This document shows, piece after piece, positions 42,939 to 51,656 of a stretch of DNA of 64,000 bases. Below the pieces are notes generated by a model. It saw only the letters and a program-made list of their open reading frames with translations. It was not told the origin of the DNA and did no database searches. The stretch is from contig NZ_CP040244.1 in NCBI RefSeq assembly GCF_005517195.1, forward strand, positions 3,056,001-3,120,000, in the 5' to 3' direction. Every line of letters starts with the position of its first letter. Within the stretch, counting starts at the first letter, position 1. Made by a program: the position numbers and the translations under genes. The DNA is from Streptomyces vilmorinianum (GTDB taxonomy: Bacteria > Actinomycetota > Actinomycetes > Streptomycetales > Streptomycetaceae).

Positions 42939-43804
42939 ACGTCGACGCCCTCGTCGCCATCGACGTCCACACCCACGCCGAGGTCTCCGCCCAGGGGCAC
43001 GCCTCCCTGGCCGACCACCTCCACGACGCCTCCTCCGCGTACTTCAAGGTCGCGGGCGACCGCAAGCCGACCGTGACCGAGATGGCCGCCTACTACCGCG
43101 AGCGGCACATGGCCGCCGTCGTCTTCACCGTGGACGCCGAGTCCGCGACCGGCACCCCGCCCGTCCCGAACGAGGAGATCGCCGAGGCCGCCGCGGCGAA
43201 CTCCGACGTCCTGATCCCGTTCGCCTCGATCGATCCTTTCCGCGGCCGGGCCGGGGTCCGCCAGGCCCGCCGGCTCGTCGAGGAGTACGGGGTCAAGGGC
43301 TTCAAGTTCCACCCGAGCATCCAGGGCTTCTTCCCCAACGACCGCGCGCTCGTCTACGCGTTGTACGAGGTGCTCGAGGAGACCGGCGCGATCGCGCTCT
43401 TCCACAGCGGCCAGACCGGCATCGGCGCCGGGGTCCCCGGGGGCGGCGGGATCCGGCTGAAGTACTCCAACCCCCTGCACGTCGACGACGTCGCCGCGGA
43501 CTTCCCGCACCTCAAGGTCATCCTCGCGCATCCGTCGTTCCCCTGGCAGGACGAGGCCCTCGCCGTCGCCACGCACAAGCCCGGCGTCCACATCGACCTG
43601 TCGGGCTGGTCACCGAAGTACTTCCCGCCCCAGCTTGTCCAGTACGCCAACACGCTGCTGAAGGACAAGGTCCTGTTCGGCTCGGACTTCCCCGTCCTGA
43701 CGCCCGACCGCTGGCTCGCCGACTTCGACAAGCTCGCGATCAAGGACGAGGTCCGCCCCAAGATCCTCAAGGAGAACGCCGCCCGGCTGCTCGGGCTCGT
43801 CTGA
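42935..43804 (+). CDS. Amidohydrolase family protein (CouO/PhdC-like)
   Basis: 289 residues of the amidohydrolase-2 (ACMSD-like) fold: VAIDVHTHAE (HxH metal site), GVKGFKFHPS, ILAHPSFPWQDEAL, and VLFGSDFPVL with the final metal Asp. In hydroxycinnamate clusters an enzyme of this kind (CouO/PhdC) cleaves the beta-keto thioester to release the shortened aromatic acid. The start overlaps the SDR stop (ATGA). Identification as CouO-like rests on family and order. Confidence 0.85.
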   Translation: MNVDALVAIDVHTHAEVSAQGHASLADHLHDASSAYFKVAGDRKPTVTEMAAYYRERHMAAVVFTVDAESATGTPPVPNEEIAEAAAANSDVLIPFASIDPFRGRAGVRQARRLVEEYGVKGFKFHPSIQGFFPNDRALVYALYEVLEETGAIALFHSGQTGIGAGVPGGGGIRLKYSNPLHVDDVAADFPHLKVILAHPSFPWQDEALAVATHKPGVHIDLSGWSPKYFPPQLVQYANTLLKDKVLFGSDFPVLTPDRWLADFDKLAIKDEVRPKILKENAARLLGLV

Positions 43805-43816
43805 AGGGCCGCCGCC

Positions 43817-45427
43817 ATGCACGCCGCACCGCATCCTGCGCCGCACTCCGCACCGCGCCCTGCGCCGCACTCCGCACCGCATCCTGCGCCGCACGCCGCC
43901 ATGCGCAACGAGGGAATCGGGGCCTGGCCCGCACGCCGGGCGCGCAAGACCCCGCACCGCACCGCCCTGATCCACGAAGACACGTCCCTGACCTACGCCG
44001 AGCTCCACGACCGCGTCCGCCGGCTCGCACACGCACTGCGCGAGCGAGGCGTGCGCCGCGGCGACCGCATCGCCTATCTCGGCCCGAACCATCCGTCGTT
44101 CCTGGAGACGCTGTTCGCGGCCGGACTGCTCGGCGCCGTCTTCGTCCCGCTCAACACACGGCTCGCGCCGCCCGAGATCGACCACCAGCTCACCGACTCG
44201 GGAGCCCACACCCTGGTGCACGCGCCCGGATACGCGGACCGCACCACACTGCGGCTCGCCCACCACATCCAAGTCGGCACCGCGTACGAGGAGTTGATCT
44301 CCTCAGCGGACATCGCCACCGTCACCCCGCCCGAGGAGCCGGTCTCCGGGGACGACGTCTGCATCATCATGTACACCTCGGGCACCACGGGCCGCGCCAA
44401 GGGCGCCGTGCTCACCCACGCCAACCTGACGTGGAACGCGGTCAACGTCCTCGTCGACACCGACCTGCGCGCCGACGAACGCGCCCTGGTCACCGCCCCG
44501 TTGTTCCACACGGCCGGCCTGAACATGCTCACCCTGCCCGTGCTGCTCAAGGGCGGCACCTGCGTCCTGGTCGAGTCCTTCGACGCGGACGCCACCCTCG
44601 CCCTCGTCGAACGGCACCGCATCACCGCCATGTTCGGCGTGCCCACCATGTACGACCTGATGGCCCGCTCGCCCCGCTGGACGGACGCCGACCTGTCCTC
44701 GCTGCGCACGCTCAACTGCGGCGGTTCCCCCGTCCCCGGCCGGCTGATCTCCGCGTACCAGCGGCGCGGCCTGAACTTCCAGCAGGGGTACGGGCTGACG
44801 GAGGCCTCGCCCGGGGTGCTGTTCCTCGACGCGGAGCACGTCGTCAGCAAGGCAGGATCCGCGGGCGTCCCGCACTTCTTCACCGATGTGCGCGTCGTAC
44901 GGCCCGACCTGAGCGAGGCCCCGCCCGGCGAGACCGGCGAGGTGCTCGTCCGCGGCCCGCACGTGATGCCCGGCTACTGGGGGCTGCCCGAGGCGAGCGC
45001 CGCCGCGCTCACCGACGGCTGGCTGCGCACCGGGGACGCCGCGACCGTCGACGCCGACGGCTACGTCACCATCACCGACCGCATCAAGGACATGATCATC
45101 TCCGGTGGCGAGAACGTCTACCCGGCCGAGGTCGAGGACGCGCTGCTCGCCCACCCCGATGTCGCGGAGTGCGCCGTCATCGGCGTACCGCACGAGAAAT
45201 GGGGCGAGGTGCCGCACGCGGTGCTCGTGCCCCGCCCCGGCGCCGCGCTCGACGCGGACGCCGTCCTCGCCTCGCTCGCCGGGCGCCTGGCGGCGTACAA
45301 GATCCCCAAATCGGCCGTGGTGACGGACGCGCTGCCCCGTACCGCCTCCGGAAAGCTCCGCAAGCCCGAACTCCGCCGCCGCCACGGCGTCGAGAACCCT
45401 TCACTCCCCGAGGAGAACCTCACATGA
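43817..45427 (+). CDS. Acyl-CoA ligase (CouL/PhdA-like)
   Basis: 536 residues of the ANL family: AMP loop MYTSGTTGRAKGAVLTH, GYGLTEASPG, GWLRTGDAA, and the C-terminal catalytic Lys in PRTASGKLRKPEL. It activates a carboxylic acid, here probably a hydroxycinnamate, with ATP and CoA. Odd is the first 28 residues, a run of HPAPHSAPRPAPHSAPH type, encoded by ~30-bp repeats. A start at Met29 (43901) would give the normal MRNEGIGAWPARRARKTPHRTAL N-terminus; the 43817 ATG does have GAAGG nine bases upstream. Confidence 0.88.
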   Translation: MHAAPHPAPHSAPRPAPHSAPHPAPHAAMRNEGIGAWPARRARKTPHRTALIHEDTSLTYAELHDRVRRLAHALRERGVRRGDRIAYLGPNHPSFLETLFAAGLLGAVFVPLNTRLAPPEIDHQLTDSGAHTLVHAPGYADRTTLRLAHHIQVGTAYEELISSADIATVTPPEEPVSGDDVCIIMYTSGTTGRAKGAVLTHANLTWNAVNVLVDTDLRADERALVTAPLFHTAGLNMLTLPVLLKGGTCVLVESFDADATLALVERHRITAMFGVPTMYDLMARSPRWTDADLSSLRTLNCGGSPVPGRLISAYQRRGLNFQQGYGLTEASPGVLFLDAEHVVSKAGSAGVPHFFTDVRVVRPDLSEAPPGETGEVLVRGPHVMPGYWGLPEASAAALTDGWLRTGDAATVDADGYVTITDRIKDMIISGGENVYPAEVEDALLAHPDVAECAVIGVPHEKWGEVPHAVLVPRPGAALDADAVLASLAGRLAAYKIPKSAVVTDALPRTASGKLRKPELRRRHGVENPSLPEENLT

Positions 45428-45888
45428 CCATCACCGTCCACGGCATCGACGCACTGAAGAAGCTCGCCCTGGAGAACGACGGCGACCTCGGCACGAGCGA
45501 CTGGCTCGAGATCACGCAGCAGCGCATCGACACCTTCGCCGACGCCACCGACGACCACCAGTGGATCCACACCGACCCCGAGCGCGCCGCCGCCGGCCCG
45601 TTCGGCGCCCCGATCGCGCACGGCTATCTCACGCTCTCCCTGTTCATCCCCCTGTTCACCGGACTCCTCGACGTCCAGGGCGTCACCACCAAGGTCAACT
45701 ACGGCCTGGACAAGGTCCGTTTCCCCGCCCCGGTGCCCGTCGGCTCCCGCATCCGGCTCGCCGCCCGCCTCGCCTCCGTGGACGACGTCCCCGGAGGCGT
45801 GCAGATCGCCGTCGACGGCACCGTCGAGATCGAGGGCGGCGCCAAGCCCGCCGCCGTCCTGCGCTCGCTGTCCCGCTTCTACGTCTGA
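45424..45888 (+). CDS. MaoC-type enoyl-CoA hydratase (CouM/PhdE-like)
   Basis: 154 residues, hot-dog fold. The hydratase-2 motif is clear: FADATDDHQWIHTDPERAAAGPFGAPIAHGYLTLSL, with catalytic Asp and His. It would hydrate the double bond of the CoA thioester. The ATG overlaps the ligase stop (ATGA). Confidence 0.88.
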   Translation: MTITVHGIDALKKLALENDGDLGTSDWLEITQQRIDTFADATDDHQWIHTDPERAAAGPFGAPIAHGYLTLSLFIPLFTGLLDVQGVTTKVNYGLDKVRFPAPVPVGSRIRLAARLASVDDVPGGVQIAVDGTVEIEGGAKPAAVLRSLSRFYV

Positions 45889-45932
45889 CCCCTCCTCCCC
45901 CTCGGCCCGTCCCCTTCCCCCGGGAGTACGCC

Positions 45933-47270
45933 ATGTCCGCCCCTCCCCAACACGCCGGTGACATCCGACAGTTGCGGCGCGTCGCACTGTCCGGACTGCT
46001 CGGCTCGGCAGTGGAGTTCTACGACTTCCTGGTCTACGGATCGGTCGCCGCCCTCGTCTTCGGCGACCTGTTCTTCCCCGAGGCCGATCCGGCGGTCTCC
46101 ACCATCGCGGCCCTCGGCACGTTCGCCGCGGGCTACGTCGCCCGGCCGCTGGGCGGCATCGTCTTCGGCCACTTCGGCGACCGGCTCGGCCGCAAGGCGA
46201 GCATGCTGTGGACGATGACGCTCATGGGCACCGGCAGCCTGCTCATCGGCCTGCTGCCCACGTACGACGTCATCGGGGTGTGGGCCCCCGTCCTGCTCGT
46301 CCTGCTGCGCGTCGTGCAGGGCATCGCGATCGGCGGCGAGTGGGGCGGCGCGACCCTGATGGCCGCCGAACACGCCGGCGACCGTCCGCGCGGCCGGTGG
46401 ACCGCCTTCACCCAGCTCGGCGCCCCGGCGGGCACGCTCGCCTCGACGGCCGTCGTCACCGTCGTGGCCACCCTTCCGGACGAGGACTTCCTCAGCTGGG
46501 GATGGCGGGTGCCGTTCCTGCTGAGCGTGGTGCTCCTCGCGATCGGCCTGTACGTACGGGTCTCGGTCACCGAGAGCCCGCTGTTCCGCGCCGAGCAGCC
46601 ACGGGGGGCCGCTCGGCGCCGGCGGCCGCCCGTGCTCGACGTGCTCCGCCGGCCCCGGGCGGTGCTTCTCGGGGCCGGCGTGGGCATCGCCCCCTTCGCC
46701 GCCCAGTCGGTCATGACCACGTTCCTCATCGCGTACGCCACCGGCCACGGCTACAGCCGCCAACAGGTCCTGACCGGTGTCACCTGCGCCGCCGCCGTCG
46801 CGCTCGTGGTCCTGCCGCTGGCCGCCGCCGCGTCCGACCGCTGGGGGCGACGGCCGGTCGTCGCCCTCGGCGCGCTCCTCTCGGCGGCCACCGCGTTCCC
46901 GGTGTTCGCGCTCGTCGGCTCGGGCCGTCCCGGGCTGCTGATCCTCGCCTGCGTCATCGGCCACGGCATCGCCCAGTCGATCATGTACGGACCGCTGGCC
47001 GCGCTCCTCACCGAGCTGTTCGGCACCCGGACGCGGTACACGGGCGCCTCGCTCGGCTACCAGACGGCCACGCTCATCGGCGGCGGTCTCTCCCCGCTCC
47101 TCGCTCAGTCCCTCGCCGCCACGTACGGGGGCACCACGCCGGTGGCGCTGCTCCTGCTCGTCGCCGCCGCGCTCACCGTGCTCGCCGTGTGGCGCCTCGG
47201 CGAGACGAACCGCACCTCCCTGTCCGCCCGGACCGCCGTCTCCCCGGCCGAGCAAGGAGTCGCCCCATGA
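45933..47270 (+). CDS. MFS transporter, metabolite:H+ symporter type
   Basis: 445 residues with 12 helices. GSAVEFYDFLVYGSVAALVFGDLFFP and GGIVFGHFGDRLGRKASML are hallmarks of the MHS branch, which imports small organic acids (for example alpha-ketoglutarate or shikimate). In this operon it would import the aromatic acid, as CouT/PhdT do. GGGAG precedes ATG 45933. Confidence 0.86.
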   Translation: MSAPPQHAGDIRQLRRVALSGLLGSAVEFYDFLVYGSVAALVFGDLFFPEADPAVSTIAALGTFAAGYVARPLGGIVFGHFGDRLGRKASMLWTMTLMGTGSLLIGLLPTYDVIGVWAPVLLVLLRVVQGIAIGGEWGGATLMAAEHAGDRPRGRWTAFTQLGAPAGTLASTAVVTVVATLPDEDFLSWGWRVPFLLSVVLLAIGLYVRVSVTESPLFRAEQPRGAARRRRPPVLDVLRRPRAVLLGAGVGIAPFAAQSVMTTFLIAYATGHGYSRQQVLTGVTCAAAVALVVLPLAAAASDRWGRRPVVALGALLSAATAFPVFALVGSGRPGLLILACVIGHGIAQSIMYGPLAALLTELFGTRTRYTGASLGYQTATLIGGGLSPLLAQSLAATYGGTTPVALLLLVAAALTVLAVWRLGETNRTSLSARTAVSPAEQGVAP

Positions 47271-47923
47271 CGATCACGCGTTCCCACCGCCGGGGCGCGG
47301 CCGCCACCACCGTGGCCGCCGCCCTGGTCCTGGCCCTCACCGCCGCCGCTCCCTCGCAGCCCCCGCCCCGCCACCTCACCGGCACGCACGCCTCCGGGGC
47401 GGCGTACGAGATCGACGTACCGGCGCGCTGGAACGGCACGGTGCTGCTCCTCAGCCACGGCTACCGGCCGTCCGGCGCGCCCAACCCGGCGACCGACGCG
47501 CCCGACGAGGCGACCCGTGCCCTGCTCCTCGACAGCGGGTACGCCCTGGCCGGTTCCTCGTACGCGAGCACCGGCTGGGCCGTCGAACAGGCGGTGCCCG
47601 ACCAGCTCGGCACGCTCGACGCGTTCACCCGCCGGATCGGCGAGGCCCGCCGCACGATCGCCTGGGGCGAGTCGTACGGCGGTCCGGTCACCACCGCCAT
47701 CGCCGAACGTCACCCCGCGACGCCGCCGTGGACGAGGCAGGTCGCCGCGCTGCACGCCCTGGAGCGGCGCATCGGGACGGGACGGTGGGGCGACACCTCG
47801 CCCGCGTCCCTCAACACGGCGGCCCGGCAGGCCGGTCCGTCCTCCGAGGCCCGCCACACGCGCTTCCTGCCCGGGCCGTATCCGCGCCCCTTCAACCTGA
47901 CGGACCGCCCCACCGCACACTGA
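47267..47923 (+). pseudogene. Internally deleted secreted alpha/beta-hydrolase
   Basis: The 218-codon frame is open and starts by ATGA overlap, with a signal peptide (RGAAATTVAAALVLALTAAAP). Residues 35-145 are an alpha/beta-hydrolase start with the nucleophile elbow AWGESYGGPV. Right after AIAERHPA it jumps to QVAALHALERRIGTGRWGDTSPASLN, which resembles the C-terminal end of full-length relatives. The central part, with the catalytic Asp and His, is missing. I infer an in-frame deletion of about 250 codons; the product should be inactive. The full-length comparison is from memory of the family. Confidence 0.6.
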
Positions 47924-47960
47924 CCCGCACCGACGACCGTACGACGACTCCCTGAGAGTG

Positions 47961-47995
47961 GAGCCGGGCACCGGACCCCGTCCGGTGCCCGGCTC
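47961..47995. terminator. Strong bidirectional terminator
   Basis: GAGCCGGGCACCGGA pairs perfectly with TCCGGTGCCCGGCTC: a 15-bp stem with a 5-base loop, between the catabolic operon and the convergent ABC operon. Confidence 0.92.
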
Positions 47996-48008
47996 CTCTC
48001 CGGCCTTT

Positions 48009-48845
48009 TCAGTCCAGGGACCGGCGGCCGGCCGCGGCGAGGGTGGGGTCCCAGCCGCGGCGGGGGACGGAGTCGAGCAGCAGACGGGTGTAGGGATGGG
48101 CCGGCGCGTCCAGGAGTTCGGCGGTGGGGCCCTTCTCCACCACGCGGCCCGCCCTGAGGACCATCACCTCGTCGGTGATGTGCCGGACGACGGCCAGGTC
48201 GTGGGTGACGAAGAGGAAGCCGATGCCGACCTCGCGCCGGATGGTGCCGAGGAGTTCCAGCACCTGGGCCTGGATGGACACGTCCAGGGCTGCCACGGCC
48301 TCGTCGAGGACCAGGACCCGCGGTTCGGCGGCCAGCGCGCGGGCGATCGCCACGCGCTGGCGCTGACCGCCCGACAGCCTGCCCGGAAGGGCTGCCGCCT
48401 CCCGCTCGCCGAGCCCGACCTGGTCGAGGAGTTCGGCGACGCGGGCCTGCCGGGCCGTCGCGTCCATCGCGAAGTGGAGCCGGAGCACCTCCTCGACGCA
48501 ACGGCCCACGGTCACCCGGGGATCGAGGGAGAGGTACGGGTCCTGGAAGACCATCTGGATCTCCCGGGCGCGCGCCAGCCGCTCGGCCCGGCCCCGGGCG
48601 GGAGCCGAGCGGTCGCGTCCGCCGATGCGGACGGAGCCGCCGTCGGGGCGCTCCAGGCCGACGAGCATCCGGACCGTCGTGGTCTTGCCGCTGCCGGACT
48701 CGCCGACGATGCCGAGGGAGGCGCCCGGCGCGAGCGTGAGCGACACGTCGTCCACGGCGGTGTGGTCCCCGTAGCGCTTGTACAGTCCCTCGACGACGAG
48801 CTCTTCCGACGTCCCGGTGTCGATTGCGGTTGCGGTTGAGGTCAC
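48009..48845 (-). CDS. Peptide-type ABC transporter ATP-binding protein (DppF/OppF-like)
   Basis: 278 residues. Walker A GESGSGKTT, signature LSGGQRQRVAIARAL, Walker B VLVLDEAVAALD (Ala where most have Pro/Ser), H-loop VTHDL. The C-terminal part is short. Forms the second ATPase of a Dpp/Opp-type importer. The GTG at 48845 overlaps the stop of the other ATPase gene. Last gene of the operon; a strong terminator follows. Confidence 0.88.
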   Translation of the reverse strand: MTSTATAIDTGTSEELVVEGLYKRYGDHTAVDDVSLTLAPGASLGIVGESGSGKTTTVRMLVGLERPDGGSVRIGGRDRSAPARGRAERLARAREIQMVFQDPYLSLDPRVTVGRCVEEVLRLHFAMDATARQARVAELLDQVGLGEREAAALPGRLSGGQRQRVAIARALAAEPRVLVLDEAVAALDVSIQAQVLELLGTIRREVGIGFLFVTHDLAVVRHITDEVMVLRAGRVVEKGPTAELLDAPAHPYTRLLLDSVPRRGWDPTLAAAGRRSLD

Positions 48846-49822
48846 AGTGCGATCCCTTCGTCGGCGCGGTGGCACGCGGCCAGGCCGTCGCCGTGGCGGG
48901 CCAGTACGGGTGTCTCCTCCACGCAGCGGGGCTGTGCGTGGGCGCAGCGCGCGGCGAAGGCGCACCCCGGCGGCGCCTCGGCGAGGGAGACGGGCCGGCC
49001 CGGGATGGGCCGTGGGGCGCGGGCCCCGGACTCGATACGGGGGGTGCAGGCCAGCAGCCCCGCCGTGTACGGGTGGCGCGGGTGGTCGAACAGTTCGTCG
49101 GTGCCCCGGGTCTCGACGATCCGGCCCGCGTACATGACGTACACCCGGTCGCAGATCGCCGACGCCAGCTCCAGGTCGTGGGTGACGAAGAGCATTCCGG
49201 TGCCGCGTTCGGCCTGGAGACGGGTGAGGATCGCGATGATCTCGGCCTGTGTCGTGACGTCCAGGGCCGTGGTCGGTTCGTCGGCCACCAGCAGTTCGGG
49301 CTCGCCCGCGAGCGCCGCCGCGATGACCACGCGCTGGAGCATGCCGCCGGAGAACTGGTGCGGGTAGCGGCGCAGCGCGCCGCGCGGATCGCGGATGCCG
49401 ACGGCGTCGAGGAGTTCCTCGGCGCGTGCCGCCGCCGTGGCGGCCGGGGTGCCGGCGCCGCGCAGTCCTTCGGTGAGGAAGTCGCCGACGCGGCGCAGCG
49501 GGTTCATGGAGGCGCGCGGATCCTGGTAGACCATGGCGACCTGTCGGGCGCGCAGCCGGGTCAGGGCCGCGCGGTCCATGGTCAGGACGTCGCGCCCCGC
49601 CACCCGCACCTCGCCGGCCGTACGCGCCCGCGCGGGCAGCAGGCCCAGCACGCTGCGGCACGCGACCGACTTGCCGGACCCGGACTCGCCGACCAGACCG
49701 ACGGTCTCGCCGGCTCCGACGCGCAAGGTGACACCGTCGAGGATCGGCCGCGCCGCCTGCGCGCCCGGCAGACGTACACCGAGCCCGTCGATCTTCAGTA
49801 CAGGCGTGTGCTGCTCGGTCAT
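48842..49822 (-). CDS. Peptide-type ABC transporter ATP-binding protein (DppD/OppD-like)
   Basis: 326 residues. Walker A GESGSGKSVACRS, QDPRASMNPLRRV, signature FSGGMLQRVVIAAAL, Walker B LLVADEPTTALD. The C-terminal Cys cluster (GCAFAARCAHAQPRC and later C) matches the iron-sulfur site seen in DppD/OppD ATPases. Five bases after the permease stop. Confidence 0.9.
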   Translation of the reverse strand: MTEQHTPVLKIDGLGVRLPGAQAARPILDGVTLRVGAGETVGLVGESGSGKSVACRSVLGLLPARARTAGEVRVAGRDVLTMDRAALTRLRARQVAMVYQDPRASMNPLRRVGDFLTEGLRGAGTPAATAAARAEELLDAVGIRDPRGALRRYPHQFSGGMLQRVVIAAALAGEPELLVADEPTTALDVTTQAEIIAILTRLQAERGTGMLFVTHDLELASAICDRVYVMYAGRIVETRGTDELFDHPRHPYTAGLLACTPRIESGARAPRPIPGRPVSLAEAPPGCAFAARCAHAQPRCVEETPVLARHGDGLAACHRADEGIAL

Positions 49823-49827
49823 GGCGC

Positions 49828-50706
49828 TCACCGCTCCCGCTTCGCGATCCGGTCGGCGAGGCCCTCGCCGACGATGCCGAACGCCACCACGGCGAGGACG
49901 ACGCACACGGACGGCGCGAGCGCGGGCAGCATCGCCCCCTGCTGGAGCGCCGACTGACCCTCGTTGATCATGGCTCCCCAGTCGGCCGTGGGCGGCTGGA
50001 CACCGAACCCGAGGAAGGACAGCGCGGCGAGATCCATCAGGGCGTACCCGAAGTTCATCGCCGACTGCGCGAGCACCGTCGGGGCGATGTTGGGCAGCAG
50101 ATGGCGCAGACAGATCGTCCCGCCCGCCCAGCCCTGCACCCGGTACGACTCGATGTACGGGCGGGCCTTCTCCTGACGGGCGATGCTCCGTACCAGCCGG
50201 CCGACGTACGGCGTGTACGCGACGGCCATGGCGATCACGGGCGCGGTCATGCCCGAGCCGAGGACCGCCACCAAGAGGATCGCGAGCAACAGCCCGGGGA
50301 TCGCGAAGGCCAGGTCCATCGACCGGGACAGCAGTGCGTCGGCCCAGCCGCCGCGCCAGGCGGCGACCGTTCCGAGCAGGGTGCCGAGGAGGGTCGAGAC
50401 ACCGACCACGAGGAGCGGGCCGAGCAGCCCCGTGCGCGCGCCGTGGATGAGCCGCGACAGGATGTCCCGGCCCGACTGGTCGGTGCCGAGGAGATGGTCA
50501 CCGCCGGTGCCCACCAGGCTCGCCGACAGGTCGAGCGCCTCGGGGTCGTACGGCGAGAGGACCGGGGCGAGCGCGGCGACCAGGACGAGCACGGCAAGGA
50601 CCGCCACGGACAGCGTGAACAGCGGGCCCTGGCCGAGGACGCGCAGCGCGCGCAGGCCGGGGCGGCGGCGCAGCGCCCCGGACGCGGGGGAGACGGCGGT
50701 GGTCAT
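49828..50706 (-). CDS. Peptide-type ABC transporter permease (DppC-like)
   Basis: 292 residues with six helices. N-terminal OppC-type segment, DHLLGTDQSGRDILSRLIHGAR and the EAA loop ESYRVQGWAGGTICLRHLLPN are typical. ATG 50706 overlaps the DppB stop. Confidence 0.9.
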   Translation of the reverse strand: MTTAVSPASGALRRRPGLRALRVLGQGPLFTLSVAVLAVLVLVAALAPVLSPYDPEALDLSASLVGTGGDHLLGTDQSGRDILSRLIHGARTGLLGPLLVVGVSTLLGTLLGTVAAWRGGWADALLSRSMDLAFAIPGLLLAILLVAVLGSGMTAPVIAMAVAYTPYVGRLVRSIARQEKARPYIESYRVQGWAGGTICLRHLLPNIAPTVLAQSAMNFGYALMDLAALSFLGFGVQPPTADWGAMINEGQSALQQGAMLPALAPSVCVVLAVVAFGIVGEGLADRIAKRER

Positions 50707-51656
50707 CGGGAAGCCTCCGCGTGGAGCGAGAGCCGGGGGTCGACGAGCGGAACGAGCAGGTCGACGACGAGATTGACGACGACGAACGCCGCCACGCTCA
50801 GCAGCGTGATCGCCTGCACGACGGCGAAGTCCTTGGCCGTCACCGACTGCACGAGCAGCGAGCCGATGCCCGACACGTTGAAGGCGGTCTCGACGATCGA
50901 CGTGCTGATCAGCAGACCCGCGAGCATGGTGCCGCCGACGGTGACGATCGGCCCCAGGGCGCCCAGCAGCACGTGTCGTCGGACGACGGCGGCGGCCGCG
51001 ACGCCTCGGGCGCGCGCCACCTCCACGTGCTCGCGCCCGAGTTCGTCGAGCATCGCCGACCGGGTCACCCGGGCGAGGAGACCGGCGAAGGTGGTCGCCA
51101 GGGCGAAGGCCGGCAGCGTCAGGTGGTACACCCGGTCGGTGAAGGTCTCGGGCGTGCCGCCCGGCCCCGGAAACCAGCCCAGCTGGACGGAGAAGAGCGA
51201 GACGAGCGCGATGGCGCTGACGAACGAGGGGGTGGCCGTGGCCACGCCGGTGCCGAGCAGCACCGCACGGTCCACCGCGCCCGGGCGCAGGGCGGCGAGG
51301 ACACCGCCGGTCACACCGAGGACGGCGACCAGCAGCGCCGCGTACCCGACGAGGACGGCCGTGCCCGGCAGGCGCGAGCCGATCAGGGCGCCGACGTCCT
51401 GGTGGAACTGCGTGGAGCGGCCGAAGTCGCCCCGCAGCACGCCTCCCAGCCACTTCGCGTACTGGACGGGCAGCGGGTCGTCCAGGTGGTACTGGGCGCG
51501 CAGCGCCGCGACCGTCTCCGGCGTCGCCGGGCGGCCGTGGAGCAGGAACGACACCGGGTCGCCGGGCGCGAGATGCACCGTGCCGAACACCACGACCGAC
51601 GTGACGAGCAGCACCGTCGCCAGGCCGAGGAGCCGGCCCGCCAGATAGCGCGTCAT
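50703..51656 (-). CDS. Peptide-type ABC transporter permease (DppB-like)
   Basis: 317 residues with six helices: MTRYLAGRLLGLATVLLVTSVVVF, LAPGDPVSFLLHGRPATPE, YHLDDPLPVQYAKWL, EAA loop HVEVARARGVAAAAVVRRHVL. Classical DppB length. ATG overlaps the stop of the binding-protein gene. Confidence 0.9.
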   Translation of the reverse strand: MTRYLAGRLLGLATVLLVTSVVVFGTVHLAPGDPVSFLLHGRPATPETVAALRAQYHLDDPLPVQYAKWLGGVLRGDFGRSTQFHQDVGALIGSRLPGTAVLVGYAALLVAVLGVTGGVLAALRPGAVDRAVLLGTGVATATPSFVSAIALVSLFSVQLGWFPGPGGTPETFTDRVYHLTLPAFALATTFAGLLARVTRSAMLDELGREHVEVARARGVAAAAVVRRHVLLGALGPIVTVGGTMLAGLLISTSIVETAFNVSGIGSLLVQSVTAKDFAVVQAITLLSVAAFVVVNLVVDLLVPLVDPRLSLHAEASR

